Source: Proteles cristata cristata
Taxonomy: Eukaryota; Chordata; Mammalia; Carnivora; Hyaenidae
Length of the DNA: 64,000 bases
Direction of reading: 5' to 3'
NCBI GenBank assembly: GCA_017311185.1
Contig: JAESUZ010005115.1
Coordinates: 1,054,001 to 1,118,000, forward strand
This document shows positions 12,117 through 23,860 of this stretch, piece by piece. A model generated the notes under the pieces. That model ran no database searches, was not told the DNA's origin, and was given only the letters and a program-made list of their open reading frames with translations. Positions within the stretch are counted from its first letter, which is position 1, and the number at the start of each line of letters is the position of its first letter. A program made the translations under genes and the position numbers.

Positions 12117-13230
12117 GAGGAGGAGACATCTGTGCTGCATTTTGAAGGATGAGCAGGTGTTCACCAGACAGAAATGCAGGGCCCTCGGGACCAGCGGGAA
12201 AGCACATGCTAAGTCACACAGGCATGCAAGACGGTGTGCCAGGGAATACACTCAGGATGGCTGAAACATAGAGTCTGGCTGGCAAGGGGCTGGCCGGAGA
12301 AAGTTCTGGAACTGAGGCAGCGTCAGACCATGGCAGGCTGGAAGTGTGCAGGGGAAAGGATTTTCCCAGGGGCCCAGTGAGATGGTGAGTGAGAAGGGCA
12401 GGAGTCCAGCTGGGATGCTGGGGGCCGGGGCGCAGAAGTGGTTTCCCTAAAGCAGAGTCAGGGTCCACAGAAGCCTGTGCACAGCAGAGCAGGGAGAACA
12501 CTGGTAGGTCGGTGCCTTCCACGCCGTTCCACACACAAAACAATTCTCCTAACACAGCAGTGCATACGTTTGTGCCTGGAAGTGAAATCTGTTGGGAAAG
12601 CAAACCAAAATGGCATTGCTAGAGGACCATTCCTACTTCCTCCCAAAAGCAGACCCCGCCAGCCGTCTGTGTTGCTTCCCACGTTACTTCTGATGGGCGG
12701 GCACGGATGTGAGGCCTGTCCCACGGACCCATGGCAAGGGGGTGCTGGGCAAAGACGAGGAAGGGAAAGAAAGCCCCGTAGGTAGGCGGTGAGGGGGCTC
12801 AGATAAGACAAAGCCAGGCCAGTCACTGCTCCAGCCAGAGGGTCATGATCTTGGAGGAGAGAAGAGGGTGCGGAGCGGCTGTGCTGAAGTCCCTTCACGG
12901 CTGGCTTCCCGGCAGGAGGAGAAGTGGGTTCCAGTAAACCAGAAGGAACGCTGCCGGCAGGAGACACTCAGACCTGCTCAGGAGGGCTTCAAATGGAAAT
13001 AGGAGAGTGAGGGGGGAAAGGACTCGTGCACAGCACACAGTGGGGAAACAAGCGTGTTCCAGATACGGGCACCCCGGAAGGGCAAGGGCCCTGGAATCCC
13101 GGAGGAAACCAAGGGGGACACACCAGTCTGTCGGCCCCAGGGGCACCGGGCCGAGGCAGGAAATGAGCCGGGGGGCCGAGGCGGGAACCTGGCAGGAACT
13201 CAGGGCCCTCCAAGGTACACGTGTGAGCCA
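12117..13230. mobile_element. GC-rich region with an ancient interspersed repeat
   Basis: TTTTGAAGGATGAGCAGGTG TTCACCAGACAGAAATGCAGG, followed by GGAAAGCACATGCTAAG and ATGGCTGAAACATAGAGTCT, follows the same unresolved old repeat as at 5575. From about 12900 to 13230 a second portion reads TTCCAGATACGGGCAC...GGGCCCTGGAATC. The many 80-170 codon frames on both strands reflect GC-rich composition. Confidence 0.4.
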
Positions 13231-13940
13231 AGGAGAAGCTCCACTCTGAAGCCAGCACACATTCAAAGCCCAGGGGCGTCAGCAGGCTTCTGTGACTGTA
13301 GGGAGCAGGGAGGACCCTGGCGTTGTGGGACCCACATCAGTGCTTTCAAAATGCCAATTGTTCTTCTCGGTGTCCTAAGACGTCCGCGTGTCCTCAGAGC
13401 CTGACGGGCTCTCTCCGCCACCACCCTGCCACTGGGACACTTCCTCTGCGTATGGTACGCTCACAGCCGGTACGTCACCGGCTGCCCCGATTTTGTTTGC
13501 ATGTCTGTTTCCTGTGTAGACCACAGCCTCCTAGACGGCTGAACCGATGCCTTATTCAGCCAGCCCGGGAATGGCAGACAGTTACCATGGAGGCCACGAT
13601 GTTCTTCGCTGATGCACAAGTCAGCTACCGAAAGCAAAGCCCCTGCAGGAATCTGCCTGTGACCATCCAACCGTGTGCCCCACAGTTAAGGGAGTTGCAG
13701 AGGTAAATGAAGTTTAATTCCAGCCAGGGAAAAGCAGTGTGACGCAATGGGCAGAAGGCAAATATTGGAAGAATGATACTGTGTTGTCTTAAGGTATGAC
13801 GTGAAGAAAGGGAGGTGCCGGGAACTTGGAAAAGCAAACGGTAGCCCTTGACCCCAAGGTGCTTAGGGTAGTCCTCGGACAACAGAGACCAACAAAGGTG
13901 TGTAGAGAAGGGAAACATGGATGTTGGGCTTCCCTGGGGT
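13231..13940. other. Non-coding stretch, nothing identified
   Basis: No recognised repeat or exon. The 127-codon plus frame and the 200-codon minus frame overlap here and neither shows a domain. Confidence 0.4.
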
Positions 13941-13945
13941 ACAGC

Positions 13946-14063
13946 ACGGGGGGCTGGGGGGGGGCAGGGGGAGCCACGACAGCCAGAGAAAGGAGGAGAG
14001 GGGGGCGGGAAGAAAGGGGCTTGTAGAGCACAGGTATCTCCTGGCAGGGTGGGGGTGGGGGGG
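13946..14063 (+). repeat. G-run cluster (possible G-quadruplex)
   Basis: G runs of 5 to 9 bases at about 13948-13971 are followed by GGGTGGGGGTGGGGGGG at about 14047-14063. Four closely spaced runs satisfy the usual G-quadruplex pattern on the plus strand. Confidence 0.6.
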
Positions 14064-14587
14064 TAGTGCACCCAGCTGTAGACAGACCTCCCTCCGTGCC
14101 TCCCTCGCTCTCCCAGTAGGGGACACGAGCTGAATCCTCAGGTGTCGAAGGCACAGACCAGCTCTGCAGGGAGGAGGAGCCTGGACCCCCCGGGAGCTCC
14201 ACCCATGGCTCTGAAGCTTCTGGCCAACCCACAGCAGGAGAGCCTGGCTCTTCTAACACTGGTGAACCAAGGGCACTGCAACGTCCCCTCCCCCACACAC
14301 ACATCCGAGCCCCCAAGCCCAGCTGTGCTGAAAGCTTCACTGTGAAAGGAGAGTATGCACGGAACCAGCCTGGCTGAGCAAATTTCCACACCCTCCCAGC
14401 ATCTCTGACCTTCCACAGACAGAGAGCTGTCAGGGTCCTCCCTAGGATGACTTCCCAGAATCCTCAGCAGCTGCATCTCTGACTCTTTCCTTCTTCTTTC
14501 TCCTGTCTCTGGTCTGCCCTGTAACAGGGATACCAGGTGCTGCTCTGACGTCCCGTAAACCAAGAAGTGCCTTCCCACACACAAGTA

Positions 14588-14916
14588 CAGTTGACCCTTA
14601 AATGATGTGGGGCTTAGGGGCACCAACCCCGCACAGTCCCAAATCTGTACGTCACTCTTGACCCCTCCCAAAATTTTAGCTAATTTAGCTACTGCTGACC
14701 AGAAGCCTTACTGATAACATAATCAGCCAGTTAGCTGATTTCATATGTTACATGTTTCATATGCTGTATTCTTACAACAAAGTAAGCTAGGGAAAAGAAA
14801 ACGTTATTAAGAAAATCACGAGGACACATTTACAGGACTGTACTCTATTTACTGAAAAAAAACAACATGTAAGTGGAGCAGTGCAGCTCAAACCTGTGTG
14901 GATCAAGGGTCAGCTG
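14588..14916. mobile_element. Tigger1-type DNA transposon (non-autonomous)
   Basis: The left terminus CAGTTGACCCTTAAATGATG and the right terminus ATCAAGGGTCAGCTG are inverted repeats flanked by TA at 14586-14587 and 14917-14918, the target site of Tc1/mariner-like elements. The interior (TAAGCTAGGGAAAAGAAAAC, ACAAAGTAAGCTAG) matches the short internally deleted Tigger1 derivative common in carnivores. Confidence 0.88.
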
Positions 14917-14954
14917 TATTTAACCCTTAATCCGGCCAGAACATATAACATCAG

Positions 14955-15085
14955 CATCCTCCCCATCAGCACTCCTGTGTTACAGGTGAGAAAACTGAGG
15001 CTGGTGGGCAACCTTATCTGTCTTTCCCAGGACCACCCCAACTTGTAGCCAGGCCTCTCCCAGACTCAGCCAATCATGAAAGATA
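14955..15085 (-). mobile_element. MIR fragment, antisense
   Basis: GTGTTACAGGTGAGAAAACT GAGGCTGGTGGG, then a decayed CCCAGGACCACCCCAACTTG and TAGCCAGGCCTCTCCCAGAC. Confidence 0.65.
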
Positions 15086-15589
15086 CAGCAATCATATTCA
15101 GTACCTTTCTGATCTAACCTCCTTGGGGCTCACTAATCCCAGCAGCCAAGGTGTCAGGGTTAATCCTGAGTCTCGCCACCAAGCTGGCCCTTACTGGGAG
15201 TGTCCCTCAAGGCCCCAGTCCAAAGCAAATGCCATCACCCTGGCCAGACTCCCCAGCCATGCTCCAGCACTGGTCCCCACCTTACCTCAACAAGCTGTAC
15301 CTCCCGGTCTCCTGACATGGGAAGGATGACATCCCTCCTAGACTGTGGGCAAGCCCCTCTCTGGGAAGGCAGGCCAGGTCAACCATGACAGGACCACCCC
15401 CACTCTGCTGCTCCTTACATCGCCAAGCCCCAGGCCACCCATCGCCTTCTCCGGTCCCCTCCTCCATCAGATTCATTATCCATCAACCCAAAACCTGTAC
15501 CGGATACACAGATTTCCACCTCTTCCTAATATCCATCCTTCCTCTTGCCCCTTACACTGTCCTATTACATAAACTAAGTCTACTTGCTT

Positions 15590-15710
15590 CAAATCACAGC
15601 TCAGGGACGTCCAGTGACTTGCCCGAGACTACGCAGCTAGGTGACAACGCTGGGACTTGAAACCCAGTGCTCCAAACTTCTAAATCCAACTTCCCTCTAC
15701 AAAGCTCCTG
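15590..15710 (-). mobile_element. MIR fragment, antisense
   Basis: AGTGACTTGCCCGAGACTAC GCAGCTAGGTGACAACGCTG GGACTTGAAACCCAG is the antisense MIR core. Confidence 0.78.
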
Positions 15711-16159
15711 AGCTACCTACCCCGAGGGCGGGGCCCACGGTTGTTCTCTTTAGTAATAATGATTGTGACACGTGCCCGAGTGTACACGGAGGGCCAGGTG
15801 TACACGGAGGGTCAAGTACGTGTTCGGCGCCTGACCTGCAGCCCGAGGATGTGGTACTGTCCTCCTTTTCAGATCAGAAGATGAACACATAAATGTAGTC
15901 AATGTTTGACCAGCTGACAGCCATGCTTTCCAACGGCCACAGTGCTACACCTCTTCTAGTTTCAATGCAATTCCTAGTACACAGCAGCGGTCAAGATGTG
16001 GCTTAACTGAACAAGGAAATGTACCTGGAGAGAGCAAACTGGAAGGCCCTGAGAAGTAAGTCTGTGACCGGATCGGGCAAAGCTAGGGAAACCTAGCTGT
16101 CACTCTGCAGCAGAACTAAAAATAACATGGCTCCCAGACTGTCTCTGGTGACCTGGTGA

Positions 16160-16285
16160 CAGTATGGAATATTCCACAAGTCAGGATTCCTGGTTTTGAC
16201 TCTAGCTTTGCTCCTATAAGCTGGGTGACTCTGGACAAGTCCTTTCCACTCATCTCCGGGTCTTGGTTCCCCATTTCTCAAAAAA
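16160..16285 (+). mobile_element. MIR fragment
   Basis: GATTCCTGGTTTTGACTCTA GCTTTGCTCCTATAAGCTGG GTGACTCTGGACAAGTCCTT is the sense MIR core. Confidence 0.75.
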
Positions 16286-16312
16286 AAAAAAAGAAAGAAA
16301 GAAAGAAAAACA
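16280..16312 (+). repeat. A-rich / (AAAG)n tract
   Basis: A12 run followed by GAAAGAAAGAAAGAAA. Confidence 0.85.
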
Positions 16313-16319
16313 CCAGTAG

Positions 16320-17140
16320 CCAGACTGGGTCAGCAGTTTCCATTAGCCTTGGCACAGCCTCTGAGCTGTCAGAAGTTCAAGTTCATGACTGACTGCCTCA
16401 GAATTGGGGGAGGAGGAGGGTCAGGACAGGCAGCACACCGTCCAGGGTGACTCTGATCTCCTTCAGGTCTGAACTGCCGCACTGCATGGTCTCTCTGATC
16501 CGTCTAGCACTGCCACTCTGAGAACCTTAGGCTTCCCCAATTCAGCATCGTCAAATTCCTCCTGATCTTGCCACTCTGATGTCGATCTGGCATGAACCTG
16601 AGTCAGCTGGCTCTCTCATCTGGCCATGACTGATGCTTCCTCCTGTGATTAATACGAAAGGCCCCAAGAAACAGACAGTTTACTCCACTGCACTTCTTTT
16701 TCCCATTTACCACCTCAGCGGTATGCATTCTGTCACTATATTAAAAAATAAAAGTAAAAAACATTAGCACGGAAGCCCAGCCACGAGCACTGTGGCATCC
16801 TGGCACCATCTTTCAAAACACTGGAAAGGGCATTTATCCCTAAGGCAAGTCAGTAAGAACCCGCCACGTTCTCTGAAAGACGGTGCCTTTCTAAACCCAG
16901 TGAGCTCTCTTCAGTACAAAGCCAGCCGAAGGAATGAGAGAGCATTTGCTTTGAACACCGATGACATGCACAGATAAAACAAGTCATTTCCTCCTTAGTC
17001 CGTATGTGTCAAAAGAAAAAGAAAAATTACAGACAAACTTTCTAAGTATGAAAGCATACCCCAAAGAGTAACATTTTCTCTGTGCAGACTATCCACAAAT
17101 GAACTGTTCATTGCTACAACCCTGAAATAGAGCCTGAAAG
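16320..17140. other. Non-coding stretch, nothing identified
   Basis: No repeat or exon recognised. Confidence 0.4.
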
Positions 17141-17146
17141 TCTACT

Positions 17147-17198
17147 GGGTGGATGGATGGATGGATGGATGGATGGATGGATGGATGGATGGATGGAA
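17147..17198 (+). repeat. (GGAT)n microsatellite
   Basis: About 13 uninterrupted GGAT units. Related CCAT/CCGT units continue at 17303-17340 on the other side of a unique segment. Confidence 0.97.
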
Positions 17199-17379
17199 GG
17201 GCATCTTCTCAGCGCTGGTCCAAGAGGACATAGAGATGAGCAAGTTATAATCCTATTAGAAAGGAACGAAGTTTGAGAGAGAGTATGGGAGACGGCAAAC
17301 CCACCCATCCGTCCATCTGTGTATCTGCGTATCCATCCGTCTGTTCAACAAGTGTTTTTGTTATATGTCTGCCAGATTC

Positions 17380-17570
17380 CAGACAGGAATGAATTGTTGA
17401 GAGGAAGTGATTATTTCCTGCCTAGAGGCAACAGGTGGAAAGCCAGGCCTGCTTCGTGGAGGAGGCGCTAGACCTTGAAGATCAGTTAGAACAGGGGAAG
17501 AGGGTAGGGAACAGCAATCCAGGCCAAGGAAAGGCTGTGACAAAGGCCAGGGTGAGAGAGAGCAATGGAG
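17380..17570. mobile_element. Ancient interspersed repeat, family not resolved
   Basis: GGCCTGCTTCGTGGAGGAGG, CCTTGAAGATCAGTTAG and AATCCAGGCCAAGGAAAGGC follow the same order as the copies near 5.6 and 12.1 kb. Confidence 0.4.
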
Positions 17571-18539
17571 GTGAGGTTCCCAAAGCCAGTTGGTCCCATT
17601 CAACAAGCCCATACATGGATACGTGGAAACGATAAAAAGATCAGTGTTAGTCAGCTGTTGGGGTAGGAGGTAGGGGAGAACAGGCAGATGACAAACAATG
17701 TTTAGGGCAGCAAAATAGTCTGCAGGATACAGGAGCGGTTACATGTCATGATGCATTTGTCCAAAACCCATCGAATGCACTATATCAAGACTGCACCGTA
17801 ATGTAAAGTATGACTTTGGGGTGATAATGATGTGTCAATGCAGGTCCCTCAACTGCCACACATGGACCACGCCAGTGGAGGATGCTAATAATGCGTGGAG
17901 GCTATGCATGTGTACGGGGAAGGAGGGCCATGAGACATCTCTGTACCTCCTTCTCAATTTTCTGCTAACTCTAAAACCAATCAAAACTAACGTCTCTAAT
18001 TTTTTTTTTAAATGTTTTAGGGATATACAGAGGGTTTACCTCTCCAGGATTCTTACACTGCCTCCACTGCCCGGCTTCCTCATCCAGCCTCCCCGCGGAA
18101 GATGGCCTCCCTCCATCTCTCCTGGCACTGAACGCCACGCTGTGCACCTGCTCTCCTCCTCGCCTACCCGGCAGCCTCAGCCATGTCTTCCTCCTGGGTA
18201 TCGGTGCCTGCTGCAGGCTTAACTATACTTACTACGCCATGTCTTTACACTACTGTTTTCTGTAATTTATAAAACACATACTGCCCACGAGTTTGTATTT
18301 TTAATTCCTGTAAGAAGTTTTGGGATCCAATTTGTGTGAAAGTCAGACTGCAACATAATGTAGTATTGTATGATAAAAGCCTCCAAGAATAAAAACAGAC
18401 AGTATATCCTGCTTATCAGCAACTCAAACACTGGTTCCATTCCTGAGCGTCACAGATTTCCTTATGAATGACTGTTCTTTGTTTTGCTGCGATTTGTCCC
18501 CGTCTTCTCGAAGTACGTTCTAAGGATAAAGTTTCCTCT
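17571..18539. other. Non-coding stretch, nothing identified
   Basis: A 133-codon plus frame (17821-18222) has no recognisable domain. An AATAAA at 18389 follows a long AT-rich tract, but no transcript unit can be supported. Confidence 0.4.
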
Positions 18540-18725
18540 TTTTCAAGGCTTCTGTTTCCAAGCATTTATTGAGAACCTACTGTGTTTCAGGTTACGCTAT
18601 GAGTAAGCACCTTAGCTCGCTTAATTTTCACAAGGTCAAACTGTGGTGCTTTGTGAGCATTAAGTATTATAAAGATATCACTGGCCACTGAGCCCACTTT
18701 ACAGATAAGAAGTCCCTGATCATTG
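18540..18725 (-). mobile_element. MIR fragment, antisense
   Basis: CATTTATTGAGAACCTACTG TGTTTCAGGTTACGCTATGA, later CACTTTACAGATAAGAAG; an internal part is deleted or decayed. Confidence 0.7.
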
Positions 18726-19077
18726 CTCATTCATCCATTCAACAACCGGGGCAGGATCAGGGCATTTCCAGGATCCTTTTTTGACCTTCCCTAGGTTTCC
18801 AGCTTTGCCCAGCATTGTCACTCTCCATTTGGGGTCCTCAGCCTCCTCCCCCCCAAAAAAGGAGGCTGTAGTGTGATGAGATTTAAACCCTGCTTTGCCA
18901 GTGCTCCTTCAAATTAAAAAAAAAAAAAAAAAGCAGAAGAGAGCAACAAAGATCGATTGCACTCACTCGGCCGCACTTCATACACAGCTGCTCCAGTTTC
19001 TTTGTTCAACATTGTAGGTTCTAATAGGTGTGTCTATAAGGAATCCTTCCCTAGCTATTAAAAAAGATGTAAGCTTT

Positions 19078-19310
19078 GGGGAACCTGGGTGGCTCAGTTA
19101 GTTGAGCGTCTAACTCTTGATTTTAGCTCAGGTAATGATCTTACAGTTCATGGGATCGAGCCCTGTGTCAGTCTCTGTGCTAAGAGCATAGAGTCTACTT
19201 GGGATTCTCTTTTCCTCTCTCGCTCTGCCCCTCCCCTGCTTGCTTGTACTCTCACTCTCACGTGAGCACACACATGTGTGTAAAATAAATAAATAAACTT
19301 AAAAAAAAAA
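19078..19310 (+). mobile_element. Feline SINE
   Basis: Head GGGGAACCTGGGTGGCTCAG. Flanks AAAAAGATGTAAGCTTT and AAAAAGATGCAACCTTT form the target-site duplication. Confidence 0.94.
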
Positions 19311-19631
19311 AGATGCAACCTTTAAAGCCACTCTAGGCTTGGGAGATATGACAACCAAATGCAATGTGCTATCATGAACTCATCCTAAATAAGACAGAGG
19401 ATGTTAATGGAAAAACTGGTAAAATATAATCAGAGTCTGGAGTTGAGTTAATTAGAAACGTACCAATGTCAGTTTCTTAGCTTTAACAAATACCCCAGGG
19501 TGATACAATATGCCAAAAATGAGAGACACTGGGCAAGGGGTATAAGAAAATTCTCTGTACAATCTTCACAACTTTGCTGTATACTTAAAAAACTCTTCCA
19601 AAATTAAAAGTGTGTTTAAAAAGATGACCCG

Positions 19632-19742
19632 GGGGCACCTGGCTGGCTCAGTTGGAAAAGCATGTAATTCATGATCTCAGTTTTCTAAATTCAAGACCCA
19701 CACTGGGTGTAGAGATTGCTTAAAAATAAAATGTTAAAAAAA
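19632..19742 (+). mobile_element. Older, short CanSINE variant
   Basis: GGGGCACCTGGCTGGCTCAG leads directly to CACTGGGTGTAGAGATTGCT TAAAAATAAAA without the CT-rich middle. Flanks AAAAGATGACCC and AAAAGATGGCCC. Confidence 0.85.
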
Positions 19743-19819
19743 AAGATGGCCCCCAAAATCCACTCATCTCTAATACCTTTTCCAAATCACAACTTTCTGA
19801 CTATAAAGATAACACATAA

Positions 19820-20075
19820 AAACAGTGGCTAATATTTCCTGGGTGTTTAGTAAATAGATGTGTCAGGCTCTGTTCTAAGGGCTTGGTATATACTAACTCT
19901 TTCACTCCTTAGAAGGAGATAGATAATTTTATCATTCCCACTTTATGCATGAGGCAACAGAGGGCTAAACAGATTAAGTAGCAAGTCAGGGTATTAATGA
20001 TAAAGCCTGGCTCTAAAGGTAGAGCCAGGATACTGTCTAGCTCCAGAGCCCACGCTCTCAAACACTACCCAGACC
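19820..20075 (-). mobile_element. MIR, nearly full length, antisense
   Basis: ACAGTGGCTAATATTTCCTG, GTGTCAGGCTCTGTTCTAAG, CACTTTATGCATGAGGCAAC, then AGCTCCAGAGCCCACGCTCT run through almost the whole consensus. Confidence 0.9.
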
Positions 20076-21199
20076 AAAGCTTCCCAAATGCTTCTGGATT
20101 TTCCAAGCAGGCATACATAACTGGGGAAATGCAAAGACTAATCACAAAGACTAAAAGGTAAGTGTCATGTTCAATACAAAGAGGAAGCAAACGAGCTCTC
20201 AAGGTTAATTCCTACCTTTTGAAAATCTTTCCTACGGTGGGACCAAACCTCACTGCCATTACCAAAGACCGCTCTACATGTGAATGACTTCTCTGGGCTT
20301 GTGCTGTGTCCTGTGCCCTCTGCCACATCATTCTAGATGACCTGTAACCACTTGCCTGGCTACCTACTGACTTTTCATCACTCAAGTGTCTGTCCAGGTA
20401 GACAGCGAAACGAAACATGCAAGCTGCCTGTTTAAGGTAGGCAGAATAAGCTTAAGCTTTCCAGGTAACTAGTTTCAGTAGATTCTCAAGAATCCATGCT
20501 GAAAACTCAGGAGTGCTTTACCCCATTCTAGGAAAAAAAAAGAAAGAAAGAAAAAAGAAACCTCCTTCCCAATTTATAATGTACCTCAACTGGCTTTGGT
20601 TTCCCACAAGTGTCAAAGGAAAGTCAGACAGCTTCTCACCTCCACTGTGGGCTCCTTGAGGGCAAGACTTGATCTCATTCACTGAACAATATGTATTCAA
20701 CTAAGAAATATTCTAAAGAACAAATAATCTCCCGGAAAGATGTGCAGCTGGCCAGGACCACCATTCCCCAATCTGCCCCGCCACTGTCACCAGCTGTCTT
20801 TAGAAAGTTCTGGAGTGGACACCTCCATGGACAGAGCCAGAAGGGAAAAGGGAACACTGAAGGAATTGGGAGAGAGGGAGACATCCAGCTAGGGGATGGG
20901 AGGAAAACACAGCAGAGGGAGTGGAGGCAAAGAAGAGATAAGCCTGAGGGGCAGAAGAGAAAAAAGAAATGACTTAAAAGCAACAGGCAACATAAAGAAA
21001 ATGAGTCTAGAAGGACACATGGTGTCAGAAGCAATGCTCAGTGAATGCCTACCATGTAAGGCCATGGAGCTATGCTCATTACACACTCCTTGTATCGTCA
21101 GGCACAAAGGTATATGTCTGATCAAATAATCCAGGTTGACTTCGCCTTGTGTTGACTCAACCACTGTTTACACTCAACGTTTTTCTGTTGAAAGGGTCC
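20076..21199. other. Non-coding stretch with an A-rich tract
   Basis: An A-rich run sits at 20530-20560. GGGCTCCTTGAGGGCAAGAC TTGATCTCATTCACTGAAC (about 20649-20687) is probably a short L2 3' fragment. Nothing else is recognised. Confidence 0.4.
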
Positions 21200-21305
21200 G
21201 AAGTCTAACATTTCATTGACAGATAAACTGAGGCTCGGACGCGGGGATCTTGTACTCAAAGCGGAATCAGAAATACAACCCGGATCTCCCCATTCCTTGC
21301 CTGTG
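21200..21305 (-). mobile_element. MIR fragment, antisense
   Basis: CATTGACAGATAAACTGAGG CTCGGACGC, then CAGAAATACAACCCGGATCT. Confidence 0.6.
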
Positions 21306-22560
21306 CTCCTCTCCATAAAGAGATGGATAACAAGGTGGGCACTGAAAGAGCACAGCCTGAGGTCAAAGCTCCGCGACGCGGTGGACCAGACTGGTAGCTC
21401 GTCCTCCACTGTATCCGGCGCGTCCCATCTGCTGGTTGCTACTGGAGATGAGAAAACTGGTAGCGTCATTTGAAATGAAACAGATGATTTTTCAGGAAGA
21501 ATATAAAAAGGCAGCTTGCCTTAGATGAAAATAATGATACAAAAGGCTAAGAAGGAAAAATGAAGACAGGTGATTCATCAGAATGAGGGAAGCTGGAGAG
21601 AAAGGGAAGGCGGAGAAAAGGGGTATCTGACGGGGCAACTGGAAATCAGACCTGCTAGAATGAAGCCATCCGTGAAAGAGCCCAGACTCGCTCCTGAGAG
21701 GGACTGTGATTCACAGACAGAGGCTCGGCCCGAGACAGTGCCGGAAGGCCTTACACAAGTGATGGCTTCTGCACATGGGCAGGCACTCAGTTGCAACAAG
21801 GCCTCAAGAAGAGCTCTGCACAAAAACGCCGCAGCTTCTTACCTCTCCAGACTGAGGCCAGAACAAAAATTGCTCTAAGCTGTGTCCATGGGTTAGGGTG
21901 TCTCACCCAAACCACTTATGTCTGAATTTCACAGCTGTTCTGTTCCTGATGACCCCTGACCATCCTCCAGGCCCCTCTGTTTATACAACTGCCCCTCCTT
22001 CCCAAGTCCAGCCCTCGCGCTCCAAGGTCACACCCTCAACCCTAGCCACACGTCCCAGTGTCTGAAATCAGCCTGTGTCTGCACACCTTTCACGCACAGA
22101 TCTTCCAACCCTGTATCAGTGATTAGGGTACATGCCTGGGTACCCCTTGAGGCTCAGATGCTATGGACGGGATCCATGACTCACAGGAGCTTTCCAAACC
22201 AAAGTGCATCAGAACACTAAGCCTACGAAATGCCCTAGGAGGATAATAAAAATTTAAAAAAAATTTAAAAGAGGAGGAGCATGGTGATACAGGGACTCTC
22301 TGATCAAATAACTTTGAGAAACAAACTTTTTGGGAGGTCACAGCGTGCACTGGGTTACTAAAGGCTCAGAGAGTCCCATGGTAAAGATACCCATTTAATT
22401 TTGTTTAACTTGGACTTTACCAAACTTACCTGGGTATGGGACCTTTATCTCACAGAACACTTTGGGAAAAAGAACCTCGCAGAATCACAGCATTCTGAGG
22501 GGCACCAGCATCCTGCCCAATATTTATTCTACTGGACTTGTCCTACGAGACTATGTGCCT
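21306..22560. other. Non-coding stretch, nothing identified
   Basis: No exon or repeat family recognised. Plus and minus open frames of 80-102 codons overlap at 21570-21880. Confidence 0.4.
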
Positions 22561-22563
22561 TCT

Positions 22564-22778
22564 TTTTTTTTTTTAATGTTTTATTTATTTCTAGGAGAGA
22601 GAGAGACAGCGCGAGCAGGGGAGGGTCAGAGAGAGAGGGAGTCGCAGGCTGAAACAGGCTCCAGGCTCTGAGCTGGCAGTCAGCACAGAGCCCGACGCGG
22701 GGCTCGAACCCACGAACCGCGAGATCATGACCTAAGCGAAAGTCGGACGCTTAACCAACTAAGCCACCCGGGCGCCCC
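22564..22778 (-). mobile_element. Low-divergence feline SINE, antisense
   Basis: The poly-T tail lies at the left and the head complement (...CACCCGGGCGCCCC) at the right. CTATGTGCCTTCTT flanks both ends without mismatch. The element retains CpGs (AACCGCGAGATC, GTCGGACGC) and belongs to the variant with the extra CTGC before the CAGCTCAG segment. Confidence 0.97.
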
Positions 22779-22789
22779 TATGTGCCTTC

Positions 22790-23010
22790 TTAAAAAGCAA
22801 ATCATCATGACACACAGCAAAGGGCTTTACAAACTGTAGGCCAATAAATATGTGTTCAATGAATCTATTAAACTCAACTACCTCATTTCTAAGATGAGAA
22901 AATAGAGCCAACTGTGTCAACATAACTTCCTCTAGATCATCCTGAGTGTTTAAAAGAATGTCTTACACAAAAGTGCTTTAAATGAATCTCTTCCACAAAG
23001 AAGGTGCTCA
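22790..23010 (+). mobile_element. L2 3'-end fragments
   Basis: GGCCAATAAATATGTGTTCA ATGAATC (about 22841-22866) and GGTGCTCAGTGATTCTTGAA (about 23003-23022) resemble two L2-type 3' termini. Confidence 0.4.
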
Positions 23011-23672
23011 GTGATTCTTGAAGAATGGAACAGAACAGAACGGAATGAAACAGATGCCCCTCAGCTGTGCCCTAAGCCAGAAGTTCTCATAACACGATGG
23101 GCCCCTACTTCCTTCCCTCCTGCTTTGCCCAAGTCGGGTGTCAACCAGAAGAAAATGAAGATGACAAATCAGAAAAGGAAAGCCAAGGGAAAACCAAAGG
23201 CCCTTTGGGGTGGGAGGTGGGGAAATGGTGTTTGCAGACTGATGGGGTAAACAAGACCTGTCTGTATCTAATTTAGACTTAATAAGATAGTTTGCTGAAT
23301 GTTAATTAAATACTCAGTGGTTGTTACCAACTGTGGTGATTAACTTAATTTTGAATTAAATAAGCAATAAATGCTTAACTGAAGTTCTATTAAATTTTAC
23401 CCAGTAAGTAAAGAATATGAGGCTCTTAATTGACTTTAAACAAGATAGTTATGGCAAGTTAGTTGAATTTTTATTACCTGAAGATAACAGCGTTATTAAA
23501 TCTAAATTGACTATTTTATTTGATAGAGAAATATGTCATCTGTTATTTCCATTTCTCCAAAACATGTCCGAAGAGGTTTACACTTAGTCCAAACTGCACA
23601 GATTGGGGTTATTTTGTTTTCTAGTTCTGCTTTAATAATTAAGTTGATTCACTTAAGAATGAACATTAATGT
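23011..23672. other. Non-coding AT-rich stretch, nothing identified
   Basis: Markedly AT-rich from 23260 on; no exon or named repeat. Confidence 0.4.
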
Positions 23673-23860
23673 GGGGTGCCTGGGTGGCTTAGTTAGTCGA
23701 ACATTGGCTCTTGATTTCAGCTCAGGTCATTATCTCATGGTTCATGAGATCGAACCCCACTTTGGCTCTGCGCGGACAGTGTGGAGACTGCTGGGGAACT
23801 CTCTCTACCTATCTCTCTCTCTCCCCCTCTCAAAATAAAAACTCAAAAAAACACAAATTT
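23673..23860 (+). mobile_element. Feline SINE
   Basis: Head GGGGTGCCTGGGTGGCTTAG. Flanks AAGAATGAACATTAATGT and AAGAATGAATGTAAATGT. Confidence 0.93.

Noticed and set aside
12458..12967. 169-codon minus-strand frame
   Set aside because: It overlaps other frames on both strands in GC-rich, repeat-like DNA; no domain or splice support.
13789..14391. 200-codon minus-strand frame
   Set aside because: It lies opposite G-run and GC-rich sequence. No domain, and the residue composition follows the base composition.
17147..17198. Regularly spaced repeat resembling a CRISPR array
   Set aside because: It is a simple tetranucleotide repeat without spacers, in mammalian DNA. No CRISPR-like array occurs in the window.
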